From Candidatus Pseudobutyricicoccus lothianensis (GTDB lineage Bacteria; Bacillota; Clostridia; Oscillospirales; Butyricicoccaceae): a stretch of DNA of 57,426 nucleotides. The DNA lies in contig CAJFRA010000011.1 in NCBI GenBank assembly GCA_904419295.1, forward strand, positions 1 to 57,426, in the 5' to 3' direction. Position 1 is the first letter of the stretch; each line of letters begins with the position of its first letter. Made by a program: the position numbers and the translations under genes. This document shows, one piece after another, positions 1-7,066 of the stretch. Below the pieces are notes generated by a model that was not told the origin of the DNA, did no database searches, and saw nothing but the letters and a program-made list of their open reading frames with translations.

Positions 1-120
1 ATGCCGGATGTGAAACCTTTCTGCTGTTTCACGATACCCCAAGTGTTCTTCCCGCATCGTCTCGATTACCTGCTTTTTGAATTCTGCCGTGTATTTTTGG
101 TTCCTTTTCTCTCTTGGCAT
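1..120 (-). CDS. IS3-family transposase OrfA, N-terminal fragment
   Basis: Forty codons are visible, starting MPREKRNQKYTAEFKKQVIE and continuing off the left edge. The basic start, the YTAEFKKQVIE stretch and the following helix-turn-helix (residues about 10 to 40) are typical of the DNA-binding OrfA of IS3-family elements, which is normally joined to an OrfB integrase by programmed frameshifting. OrfB is not in the window. The gene reads away from the other genes. Whether the element is complete cannot be judged. Confidence 0.7.
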   Translation of the reverse strand, partial: MPREKRNQKYTAEFKKQVIETMREEHLGYRETAERFHIRH

Positions 121-181
121 AGTTTAACACCCCACTTGTTATTCAGTATACCATACTGTCTAACAAATGGGGTGCTGTTCA
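1..181 (-). mobile_element. End of an IS3-family insertion sequence (partial)
   Basis: The left edge of the window holds one end of an IS3-family element. A transposase OrfA start (120 to 1) is preceded by about 60 bp of AT-richer DNA, and reading on the minus strand the outer end appears to begin TGAACAGCACCCCATTTGTT near 181. The exact terminus and any target duplication cannot be fixed because the other end lies outside the window. The element sits about 50 bp beyond the end of the PII-like gene, so it has landed in the 3' flank of that gene rather than inside it. Confidence 0.55.
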
Positions 182-229
182 CCGCCATGCCCTTTTTCTT
201 TATGCTGTTTTGTTTGCACCGGCTTTCGC

Positions 230-931
230 TCATTCCAGCCCCATCACATCGTCTACGGGCAAGGATAAGATCACCCCGCGCACCGGCGTCTTCAAGCCGC
301 ACGCCTCGTTGAGCGCCTTCATCACCGTGCATTTTTTCTCTTTTTCCACCACGATCATGATGAACTCTTGTTCCTCTTGCATGGGCAAGCCCAAATACTG
401 CTGGGCTTTTTCCGAGCTGCGCCGCCGCCCGTGCAGCACAGTGCCGCCCTTTGCGCCGGCGGCCCGGGCTGTGTCGATCACATCATCGCTGCATCCGCTT
501 ACAGCAGAGACCCAAATCACAGAATACATGCTCCGCTCCTTCATTTCCGCTTCATCTCTCCTGAGAGCCTCCCGAAATTCTTGTTTTTCATTGTCTGTCA
601 ACATTTGCAGCATGCGGTTTTGCAAGCCTGTCACAGGCACGGTGATCCCGATGCCGCCGCCTCTGTGCCGGAAGGGCAACCGCCGGCTCAGCTGGCCGAA
701 CACTTCCTTTGTCCGCGCTTTTGGCAAGATGCAGGCCGTCAGCAGCCGGTCGCCGCCGCTCAGCCCGAAAATATCCAATATCTCCGAAGGGGCCGTCCCT
801 TCCCCCCGGCACTGGTAACAGACGGGGATCTCCAGGTCGTCCAGCACTTCTTCCAGCCTTTTTTTATCTTCCGTGCGGGTGATCGTGATCATCATGCGCA
901 GGCAAGCCTGTCTTTTTTCCGGTACCTGCAT
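230..931 (-). CDS. PII-like (GlnB-type) regulatory protein, tandem domain
   Basis: This 233-residue soluble protein resembles the PII-like proteins that accompany DUF1538 membrane proteins. The second half carries AAGAKGGTVLHGRR (about 155 to 170), the T-loop-type motif of PII proteins, followed by the usual beta-strand IVVEKEK. The first half looks like a weaker copy (residues 12 to 120), so the chain is probably two PII folds in tandem, about twice the usual 112 residues. PII proteins bind nucleotides and control transporters or enzymes by docking; the likely partner here is the DUF1538 protein just upstream, whose stop is 5 bp before this start. ATG 931 was chosen because GGAGGAAT lies 4 to 5 bases upstream; a longer reading frame to 967 overlaps the previous gene. 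Ligand and partner are inferred. Confidence 0.75.
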   Translation of the reverse strand: MQVPEKRQACLRMMITITRTEDKKRLEEVLDDLEIPVCYQCRGEGTAPSEILDIFGLSGGDRLLTACILPKARTKEVFGQLSRRLPFRHRGGGIGITVPVTGLQNRMLQMLTDNEKQEFREALRRDEAEMKERSMYSVIWVSAVSGCSDDVIDTARAAGAKGGTVLHGRRRSSEKAQQYLGLPMQEEQEFIMIVVEKEKKCTVMKALNEACGLKTPVRGVILSLPVDDVMGLE

Positions 932-935
932 CGTT

Positions 936-2447
936 CTATTCCTCCTCCAATTCAACGACAATGTCATCGTTCAAATTGTCTTCCACCACTTTGGTCGCTT
1001 TCGTCTTACGGGTGTAGACGATTCCCATCACCTGTATGGCGATCAACGGCGCCATGGCCACCAGCGCCACAACGCCAAAGGCGTCTGTGACCACATTGCC
1101 CCCCAGGGCCGTACACGCGCCCATGGCCAAAGGCAGCAGGAAGGTGGATGTCATCGGGCCGCTGGCCACGCCGCCCGAGTCAAAGGCGATGCCCACAAAA
1201 ACCGGCGGGACAAATTTTGTGAGCGCCAGGGCGATGATATAACCGGGAATGATGATCCAGTAAATGCTGATCCCCGTTAAAACGCGCAGCATAGCCAATG
1301 CCACCGCACATGCCACGCCGAGGGAAAGAGCCAAATTCATCATGCTGCGGGATACCACACCGCCTGTGATCTCTTCCACCTGGTCATTGAGCACTTGCAC
1401 AGCCGGTTCTGCCTTGACGATGTAATAACCGATGACAATGCCGATGGGGACCAACAGGCTCTTCATCCACCCCTGGGTCAGGCCGCTGCCCAGCAGGTTG
1501 CCAACAGGTGCAAACCCTACATTAACACCTGTGAGGAATAAAATCAACCCAATCAATGTATAAACAAATCCGACCGACATGCGCAGCACTTGCCGGCGAT
1601 GATAATTCTTGGTCAAAAGCTGAAATATAATGTAAACACCCACCACAGGCATCACACTGATCATCACTTCCCGCGCATAGTGGGGGAGCTCTTGCACAAA
1701 TAGCTTTGCCACATCATAAGTGGTGTCCACCGGCGGGATCTCAACGGCCGTATAGACCGCGTCGGTGGGGTGATAAAAAATGCCCAGCAGCAGCACCATC
1801 ATAATGGGCCCGATGCTGCACAAGGCCACCAGGCCAAAGCTGTCGGCCGCACCCTCTTTGTCACTGCGGGCCGCCGAAAGGCCCACACCGATGGCCATGA
1901 TAAAGGGCACCGTCATCGGCCCTGTGGTGACGCCGCCGGCGTCAAAGGCCACCGCCACAAATTCCGAAGGGGCGAAACAAGCCAAAATGAACAGCAGCAA
2001 ATAAAAGACGGACAGCATTTTCGCCAGGCTGACGCGGAATAAAATACGCAAAACGGCTATGGCGGTGAAGACGCCCACGCCGATAGCCACCGTATAGATC
2101 AAAACGGCGTTGGGGATGGAAGCCACTTGGTTGGCCAGCACCTGCAGGTCGGGCTCTGAAATGGTGATGATCGTCCCCATCAAAAAAGAGACCAGCAAAA
2201 TAATGCCCAACTTCTGCCCCTTCACCAGCCGGCTGCCCACACCTTGGCCCAATGGCGTCATGGCCATTTCTGCGCCCAGCTGAAAAATCCCCATACCTAC
2301 GATCAGCAGCAAGGCCCCCGTGAGAAACAGGACCAGAGTGCCATTTTCCAACGGAACGACAGTGATGCTCAGCAGCAGCACGATACCGGTAATGGGCAGC
2401 ACGCTCATCAGTGCTTCCATGGTCTTTTCCTTCAATTTTTCATTCAT
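936..2447 (-). CDS. DUF1538 family polytopic membrane protein
   Basis: A 503-residue, very hydrophobic protein with many membrane segments and two DUF1538 domains. The halves are internal copies: an EPxxQVLxxQV motif occurs at about 98 and again at about 347, each followed 70 to 75 residues later by FD[AS]GGVx[TS]GPMT (168-179 and 422-433). Such duplication with polar motifs inside hydrophobic segments suggests a transporter or channel, but the family has no established substrate. The C-terminal tail is acidic (ends VVELEEE). ATG 2447 is preceded by GGAGGA at a long spacing of about 15 bases; no better start was found. It is followed directly by the PII-like gene and preceded by a marR gene and a strong palindrome, so it is probably MarR-regulated and PII-controlled. 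Confidence 0.8.
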   Translation of the reverse strand: MNEKLKEKTMEALMSVLPITGIVLLLSITVVPLENGTLVLFLTGALLLIVGMGIFQLGAEMAMTPLGQGVGSRLVKGQKLGIILLVSFLMGTIITISEPDLQVLANQVASIPNAVLIYTVAIGVGVFTAIAVLRILFRVSLAKMLSVFYLLLFILACFAPSEFVAVAFDAGGVTTGPMTVPFIMAIGVGLSAARSDKEGAADSFGLVALCSIGPIMMVLLLGIFYHPTDAVYTAVEIPPVDTTYDVAKLFVQELPHYAREVMISVMPVVGVYIIFQLLTKNYHRRQVLRMSVGFVYTLIGLILFLTGVNVGFAPVGNLLGSGLTQGWMKSLLVPIGIVIGYYIVKAEPAVQVLNDQVEEITGGVVSRSMMNLALSLGVACAVALAMLRVLTGISIYWIIIPGYIIALALTKFVPPVFVGIAFDSGGVASGPMTSTFLLPLAMGACTALGGNVVTDAFGVVALVAMAPLIAIQVMGIVYTRKTKATKVVEDNLNDDIVVELEEE

Positions 2448-2482
2448 GATAGTTCCGGTCACTCCTCCTTTGCCAATGCCCT

Positions 2483-2513
2483 GCCAATTTACTAATGATG
2501 TTAGCAAATTGGC
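2483..2513. promoter_or_regulatory. Palindromic MarR-type operator upstream of the DUF1538 gene
   Basis: A 31-bp inverted repeat with 13-bp arms (12 of 13 paired) around a TGATG centre, in the 95-bp gap between the marR and DUF1538 genes. Its core on the minus strand, CTAACATCATTAGT, matches the core in front of marR (CTAACTTCATTACT on the plus strand) at 12 of 14 positions. No U-tract follows, so it is not a typical terminator. A weak promoter may overlap it. Binding by the neighbouring MarR protein is inferred. Confidence 0.6.
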
Positions 2514-2542
2514 AGCTCAAATCCCCCGGCTGGCCTTCTGCC

Positions 2543-2965
2543 TCAAGCCAGCGTGGAATTTTGAATGATTTTTCTCAAAATGCGGAGGTACTCCCGGGCA
2601 TCCTCTTCTCCCAAGTGTTCCAGCATCCTGGCCACGCTCTCGACTGCTTCACCTCTCTTCAGGCCTATGGCACGGTTCCCTTCCGGCGTCAGAGAAACGA
2701 TCACTTGGCGGTTGTCGTTGGGGTCATCTTGCCGCGTGATCAACCCTTTTTCCTCCATGTGGTTCAACAAAGCTGCGATCCGTGCCGTGCTGACAGCCAT
2801 ATCTTTGCTCAGTTCTTTGGGATGCGCCTTCATCCCGTGCATCAGCAGGCAGTTGAGCACAAAAGATTCTCCCCTCGCCATATCGGAAAGCAACCGGCTC
2901 GCCGGTTCTTGGATCGATTGGATGCGAAGCTGCAGCAGTTCCTTTGCAAGTTCATGAAAATCCAT
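2543..2965 (-). CDS. MarR-family transcriptional regulator
   Basis: A 140-residue winged-helix protein. The DNA-binding part runs from about 45 to 105: KELSKDMAVSTARIAALLNHMEEKGLITR is the helix-turn-helix with recognition helix, and DPNDNRQVIVSLTPEG is the beta wing with the conserved D-x-R. The flanking helices form the usual dimer interface. ATG 2965 was chosen over 2980 because GGAG lies nine bases upstream of it but only one base from the longer start. A consensus promoter precedes the gene and a palindrome overlaps its expected transcription start, so autorepression is likely. The same half-site recurs before the DUF1538 gene downstream. The inducing ligand is unknown. Confidence 0.85.
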   Translation of the reverse strand: MDFHELAKELLQLRIQSIQEPASRLLSDMARGESFVLNCLLMHGMKAHPKELSKDMAVSTARIAALLNHMEEKGLITRQDDPNDNRQVIVSLTPEGNRAIGLKRGEAVESVARMLEHLGEEDAREYLRILRKIIQNSTLA

Positions 2966-2981
2966 TTTTCCATACTCCACA

Positions 2982-3004
2982 AATCACTAACTTCATTACT
3001 GATT
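2982..3004. promoter_or_regulatory. MarR autoregulatory operator
   Basis: An imperfect inverted repeat with arms AATCACTAA and TTACTGATT (8 of 9 paired) and centre CTTCA. It begins 2 bp downstream of the -10 box of the marR promoter and covers the expected transcription start, so bound repressor would block initiation. The core is shared with the palindrome at 2483-2513. Confidence 0.65.
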
Positions 3005-3006
3005 TT

Positions 3007-3035
3007 ATTATACCAAAGGATCGGCACTCTGTCAA
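3007..3035 (-). promoter_or_regulatory. Sigma-A promoter of the marR-DUF1538-PII unit
   Basis: On the minus strand TTGACA (3035-3030) and TATAAT (3012-3007) are separated by 17 bp, a perfect consensus sigma-A promoter. It reads into the marR gene starting at 2965. Confidence 0.85.
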
Positions 3036-3070
3036 AGTAAAGTATACAGTTTCTCCCCTCTTTTGAGACA

Positions 3071-3107
3071 AAAAAGCCGGCAAAAGCCAACATACTGCCT
3101 TTGCCGG
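3071..3107 (-). terminator. Rho-independent terminator after the GGDEF/EAL gene
   Basis: On the minus strand a stem of CCGGCAAAGG with CTTTTGCCGG (11-base loop) is followed by CTTTTTTG. It lies about 75 bp past the stop of the GGDEF/EAL gene and closes the leftward unit that ends there. Confidence 0.75.
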
Positions 3108-3179
3108 GTCAAATCTTCTCTCTTTTGCTTTCTCTGTTCGGTTGCAGTGGGGCGTCAAAAGGGACAGTTCCCGCCCGGT

Positions 3180-6100
3180 TCATTTTTGCCCTTCCAAGCG
3201 GCTGCACAGTTCATCCAGTGTCTGGGGGCGGTAAAAGTAAAACCCCTGGATCATATCGCCCCCTGCTTCCTGCACATTTTGGAGCTCTTCCGAAGTCTCC
3301 ACCCCTTCTACACAGACGCACTTACCCACCTGGTGGCAGGCATAGATGATGCTTTTGATGAACTGCAGGCTGGTGGAGGATGTGGCGATCTCCTGCGTCA
3401 GGGAGCGATCCAACTTGACGATGTCAGCCGGGTGTTGGAGCAGCCGCCGGATGGAGGAATAGCCATTCCCAAAGTCATCCAGCGCGATCAGCATGCCCAT
3501 GGAGCAGCACCGGGAAAACAGCTCCTGCAAATTGGTGGGCATCGTATCAAAGTGGCTTTCCGTCAATTCCATGATCAAATGGCTGCCATCCAGCTGGTAG
3601 TTCTTTAGTGTTTCCTCCATGAAATCGCCGAACTTCTGATCCATCACCTGCAGGTAACTCACATTGAAGGACAGTTTGAAATTGGGGATGTGGGAAAGCA
3701 GCTGTTTGCAGGCTTTTACCGCCTGTTCAAACGCCCAGCGGCCCACGGGCACGATCAGGTTCTCCTCTTCCAGCAGCGGAATGAACTCTGCCGGCGAGAC
3801 GGGCGAGCCCTTGTTGTTCCACCGCAGGAGCATTTCACCCATGGCGATCTGCTGGGTGTGCTGCTCCACAATGGGCTGGATGACGACGTAAAAATCTTGA
3901 AATCCATTTTCTACGCTGCGCGTCAGCGCCAGCACCAGTTCCGCTTTTCTCTTCTGGTACGACAGCACATCCTTTGAAATGCGGGCAAAGGCATAGGCCG
4001 GCTGCTGCTTGGCAGCACGGATGATCCCCAATGCATTTTCCACCAGTTCCGAGGCAGTGGCCCCATCCTCCGGGCACTCCAAAAAGCCGATGGCACAGGG
4101 GCTCTTCATGTGAATATCCCGCTTTTGGTAGATGGAGAGGATGACCTGCTGAATGGTCTCGGCCAGCACATCGCAATCCCAGGGTTTGTCCTGGCGGGAA
4201 ATGCCCAAAAACCGCATGCCTTCCACCCGGTAAAAGATGAATTCGTCGCCTAAGGAATGCTCCAGCTTGGTGAAGATCTCCCGCAGGATATTGTCGGCGG
4301 CCACCCGGCCCACCAGGGTGTTGATATCGGCAAAGCGGTTGAGCCCCAGGCCGATCACTTGCCGCCGGGCCTGCTGCTGGTACAGCCGGTTCAAGTCTTG
4401 CAGCACCGCTTGATACTTCATCAGCCCTGTCACCGGGTCAATGCTGGGCTCCACTTCCATGTTGGTCACCATGCCGGAGAAAAACAGCGGTTCCCGTTTG
4501 TCCGGGCTCCACTGCACCATCCCCCAGCTGTGGATCCAGATGGGCCGCCCTGAAGCATCTCGGATCTGGTAGCGCAGGTCGTGGATGCTTTTTTTGTATT
4601 CCAGCATCTCTTCCATGCTCTCCGCAAAGCGCTCTTGGTCTTTTTCATAGACCCGCTTGCGCCACTGCTCCAAAAAGTCGTAGACCACATTGCTCTCAAA
4701 TCCAAAGGTCTGGCGCATGTTGTTGGAAATGTAGAAGACATTTTTCTGCATGTCTCCCATGAATATGTAATAAGGCTGTTCAAAGGCTGCCAGAGAATCC
4801 AGCAGAAATTCCAGGTCAAAGCGGCAATTCTTTAAATAGTCTTCCAGTGTCCGCAGCAACATGCCCTGGGAGACCCCAGCCTGTCGCGGCCTGTTTTGAC
4901 CCTGTTTTGTATAAAAACGCCCTTTATCGCCATACATATTCTGGTCGGCCCGGCTGATCAGTTCGTTCAGGTCCCTTGCCGTGCTGTCATCCCATACACA
5001 CCCTATGGCCAGTTGGCAGCGGCTGTTCTGCATGGCTTGACGGGCAGATTCCACCTGAGCTATAAATTCTTCTTGTCCTACCTGAGGCCAAAATACCAAA
5101 AATTCGTCACCGCCCACCCGGTAGATCCGGCACTTGGGGAAACACTGGATCAAGTTCCGGTATCCCACTTCCAGCGTCCGGTCCCCTTCCTGGTGGCCCA
5201 GCGTGTCATTGATCGTCTTTAAACTGCACACGTCGCAGTAGATGACCCCAAGGGAATCGGCCTTTTGATATTGTTCCTGGTCTTTTTCCATGGCATGCCG
5301 GTTCCAGGCCCCTGTCAGCTTGTCCTGGTACCCGATCTGGCGCAAGTTGCGCACCAGATCCCGCCGCTTGAGCATGGAAACGGCAAAGGGGCTCAATATG
5401 GACATCAAAGAAGAGATCCATCGCAAACTGTTTTCTTCCAGGCCCTCCATCACCAGTAGCCCCAGGATCTCGTCCACATCCCGCAAGGGGCTGGCCACCA
5501 TATTAGTGGCGCCCTCTTGTTCCAGCCGCATCCAAATTTCCCAATTCCTGGTCCGCAGCTCTCCTATATCGGGAATGATCACGTTTTCGCCCTGTTGGAA
5601 GATCTTGTACCAACGTGACAGCGCTTCTTTCTGCACCCGTTCCGGTTCATCCCGCACAGTTTGGCAGGCCTGGTGCCATTCATAGGTGCTTTCCAGCATA
5701 TCGCCGGCCTCTTCAAAGATGTAGAAACGGTTGCACCGCAAGTTTTCCCCTAAAAATGCCAGCATGCGGCGGATAGACTCTTCCGCTTCCGCCGTGGTGT
5801 GCATCTGCTTGAGGCACTCATTGACGATGAATTCGTGCTGGATGATGCCTGCCGCTTCGCTGGGCATGGCCATTGGGGCTGTGCTGTCAATGGCGATCTC
5901 CATCCGGTACTTCCGCCCCTGCCACTCGATCATGGTATCCTTTAAAAAATAGGTCTTGTGCATCACAGGGTTGGTATATTGCCATTCGTAAAATTCCCCG
6001 GGCGACAGCAGGTGATTGGTGCAAAACGGGCAAGGGGCTCCAAGGTGCTGCAGCGCCTCGTAACATTTCTTCCCTTTGATCTGATCCAGGGAAACATAAC

Positions 6101-6209
6101 CGAACTGCTCCAAGGCGAAACGGTTCATGAACACCAGGTCATAGGTCTCCATATCCATTACGTACACGATCTCTTGAATGGTATCGTATAATTTCCATGG
6201 CTCGTTCAT
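3180..6209 (-). CDS. PAS-GAF-GGDEF-PAS-GGDEF(degenerate)-EAL cyclic-di-GMP protein
   Basis: A 1009-residue cytoplasmic signalling protein with no membrane segment. Order: PAS domain (about 5-110) with a CPFC pair at 60-63; GAF domain (about 135-285); GGDEF domain (about 290-440) with intact GGDEF at 366-370, so diguanylate cyclase activity is plausible; a second PAS (about 470-590); a second GGDEF-like domain (about 595-740) with RVEGMRF where RVGGDEF is expected, so inactive; and an EAL domain (about 755-1005). The EAL domain has EML instead of EAL but keeps the metal-binding and catalytic set (FNVS, ELTES, DDFGNGYSS, KLD, VEGVET, QGF), so phosphodiesterase activity is likely. It is last in a leftward run behind a lipoprotein gene, with GGGAGGTGG before the ATG. 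The net direction of cyclic-di-GMP turnover cannot be told from sequence. Confidence 0.9.
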   Translation of the reverse strand: MNEPWKLYDTIQEIVYVMDMETYDLVFMNRFALEQFGYVSLDQIKGKKCYEALQHLGAPCPFCTNHLLSPGEFYEWQYTNPVMHKTYFLKDTMIEWQGRKYRMEIAIDSTAPMAMPSEAAGIIQHEFIVNECLKQMHTTAEAEESIRRMLAFLGENLRCNRFYIFEEAGDMLESTYEWHQACQTVRDEPERVQKEALSRWYKIFQQGENVIIPDIGELRTRNWEIWMRLEQEGATNMVASPLRDVDEILGLLVMEGLEENSLRWISSLMSILSPFAVSMLKRRDLVRNLRQIGYQDKLTGAWNRHAMEKDQEQYQKADSLGVIYCDVCSLKTINDTLGHQEGDRTLEVGYRNLIQCFPKCRIYRVGGDEFLVFWPQVGQEEFIAQVESARQAMQNSRCQLAIGCVWDDSTARDLNELISRADQNMYGDKGRFYTKQGQNRPRQAGVSQGMLLRTLEDYLKNCRFDLEFLLDSLAAFEQPYYIFMGDMQKNVFYISNNMRQTFGFESNVVYDFLEQWRKRVYEKDQERFAESMEEMLEYKKSIHDLRYQIRDASGRPIWIHSWGMVQWSPDKREPLFFSGMVTNMEVEPSIDPVTGLMKYQAVLQDLNRLYQQQARRQVIGLGLNRFADINTLVGRVAADNILREIFTKLEHSLGDEFIFYRVEGMRFLGISRQDKPWDCDVLAETIQQVILSIYQKRDIHMKSPCAIGFLECPEDGATASELVENALGIIRAAKQQPAYAFARISKDVLSYQKRKAELVLALTRSVENGFQDFYVVIQPIVEQHTQQIAMGEMLLRWNNKGSPVSPAEFIPLLEEENLIVPVGRWAFEQAVKACKQLLSHIPNFKLSFNVSYLQVMDQKFGDFMEETLKNYQLDGSHLIMELTESHFDTMPTNLQELFSRCCSMGMLIALDDFGNGYSSIRRLLQHPADIVKLDRSLTQEIATSSTSLQFIKSIIYACHQVGKCVCVEGVETSEELQNVQEAGGDMIQGFYFYRPQTLDELCSRLEGQK

Positions 6210-6249
6210 AGGGCCATGCCACCTCCCATGGTTTTCCCTGCAGCTGCTC

Positions 6250-7032
6250 TCAACCTACAATTCCTGTACCCTGCAAAGGCAATTCCTGCACCCGGCCTTC
6301 CGGCTGATCCAGCCGGTACAGGTGGAGTCTGTCGCCGCTGATCAAGTAGATCCCCGCCAGCTGATTGGTGCCTTCTGTAGTGTGCTGGTAGGCCTGTATC
6401 CGCAGGCAAGGGCGCCCATCCACCAAAATAGTGCCTTCGATGGGATACACGCTGTACTCTTCCATGGATGCGCCCTCCAGCCCCAGCAGTTTTGGCGATA
6501 AGCTTTTGAAATACTCCACTGCTTCGGCCAGGGTCATCCCTTCTCGTTCCTGGCCCACACTGCCCTGGAGCATCTCCACGGTGACGACGCAGCCTGCCTC
6601 CGTCCAATCCAAGCCGATCTGGAACCGGTATCCCTGCTGGCTTTCGGCGTTCTTTGCCAAGTATACACTGCCGCTCTCCGCCTGGTAGTCCGGCGCCTGG
6701 GCAGGTTCCCCTGTTTCATTTACCACTTGGAATCCCTGCCCCTCCAGTTCTTCCGCATAGCTTTTTGTCGTCTCGCCCCCAGAGGGCAGGTCTTTGTACG
6801 TGTAAACGGTCTTCCCGCCGGCCTCTCCCTGGGCGTCTTCCACCGGTTCCTCTTCCACCGATTCCAGTTGCCCCGTCTCCTCGATCTTGTCATCCAGCGG
6901 TGGGGCGCTCTCTTCGCCTATGGTGTAAGCTTCTGGTGCTTTCGGCCCATCTCCTCCTTTGCCGCAGGCAGATGCCGTGCCCAGCAACAGGAGGCACAGC
7001 ACGAGTGCGAAGGAGCTTTTCATTCGTGGCAT
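6250..7032 (-). CDS. Predicted lipoprotein of unknown function
   Basis: A 260-residue exported protein. The start has a basic N-terminus, a hydrophobic core (SFALVLCLLLLG) and TASAC with Cys23 as the likely lipid-modified residue. An acidic low-complexity stretch follows (about 25 to 75), then a globular part of about 180 residues rich in beta-type sequence (GYRFQIGLDWTEAGCVVTVEM). No known family was recognised. It lies 34 bp after the FtsA-like gene and 40 bp before the GGDEF/EAL gene, suggesting co-transcription. ATG 7032 was chosen because AGGAAG lies about ten bases upstream; ATG 7023 is also possible and gives the same signal peptide. Confidence 0.7.
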   Translation of the reverse strand: MPRMKSSFALVLCLLLLGTASACGKGGDGPKAPEAYTIGEESAPPLDDKIEETGQLESVEEEPVEDAQGEAGGKTVYTYKDLPSGGETTKSYAEELEGQGFQVVNETGEPAQAPDYQAESGSVYLAKNAESQQGYRFQIGLDWTEAGCVVTVEMLQGSVGQEREGMTLAEAVEYFKSLSPKLLGLEGASMEEYSVYPIEGTILVDGRPCLRIQAYQHTTEGTNQLAGIYLISGDRLHLYRLDQPEGRVQELPLQGTGIVG

Positions 7033-7066
7033 TGCTGCTCTTCTTCCTTTCCGTTCATCCGCGGTC

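Noticed and set aside
210..818. Plus-strand open frame opposite the PII-like gene
   Set aside because: It is a shadow frame with no ribosome binding site or protein-family character. The same holds for the long open frames opposite most genes in this GC-rich window, for example opposite flhA and the giant gene.
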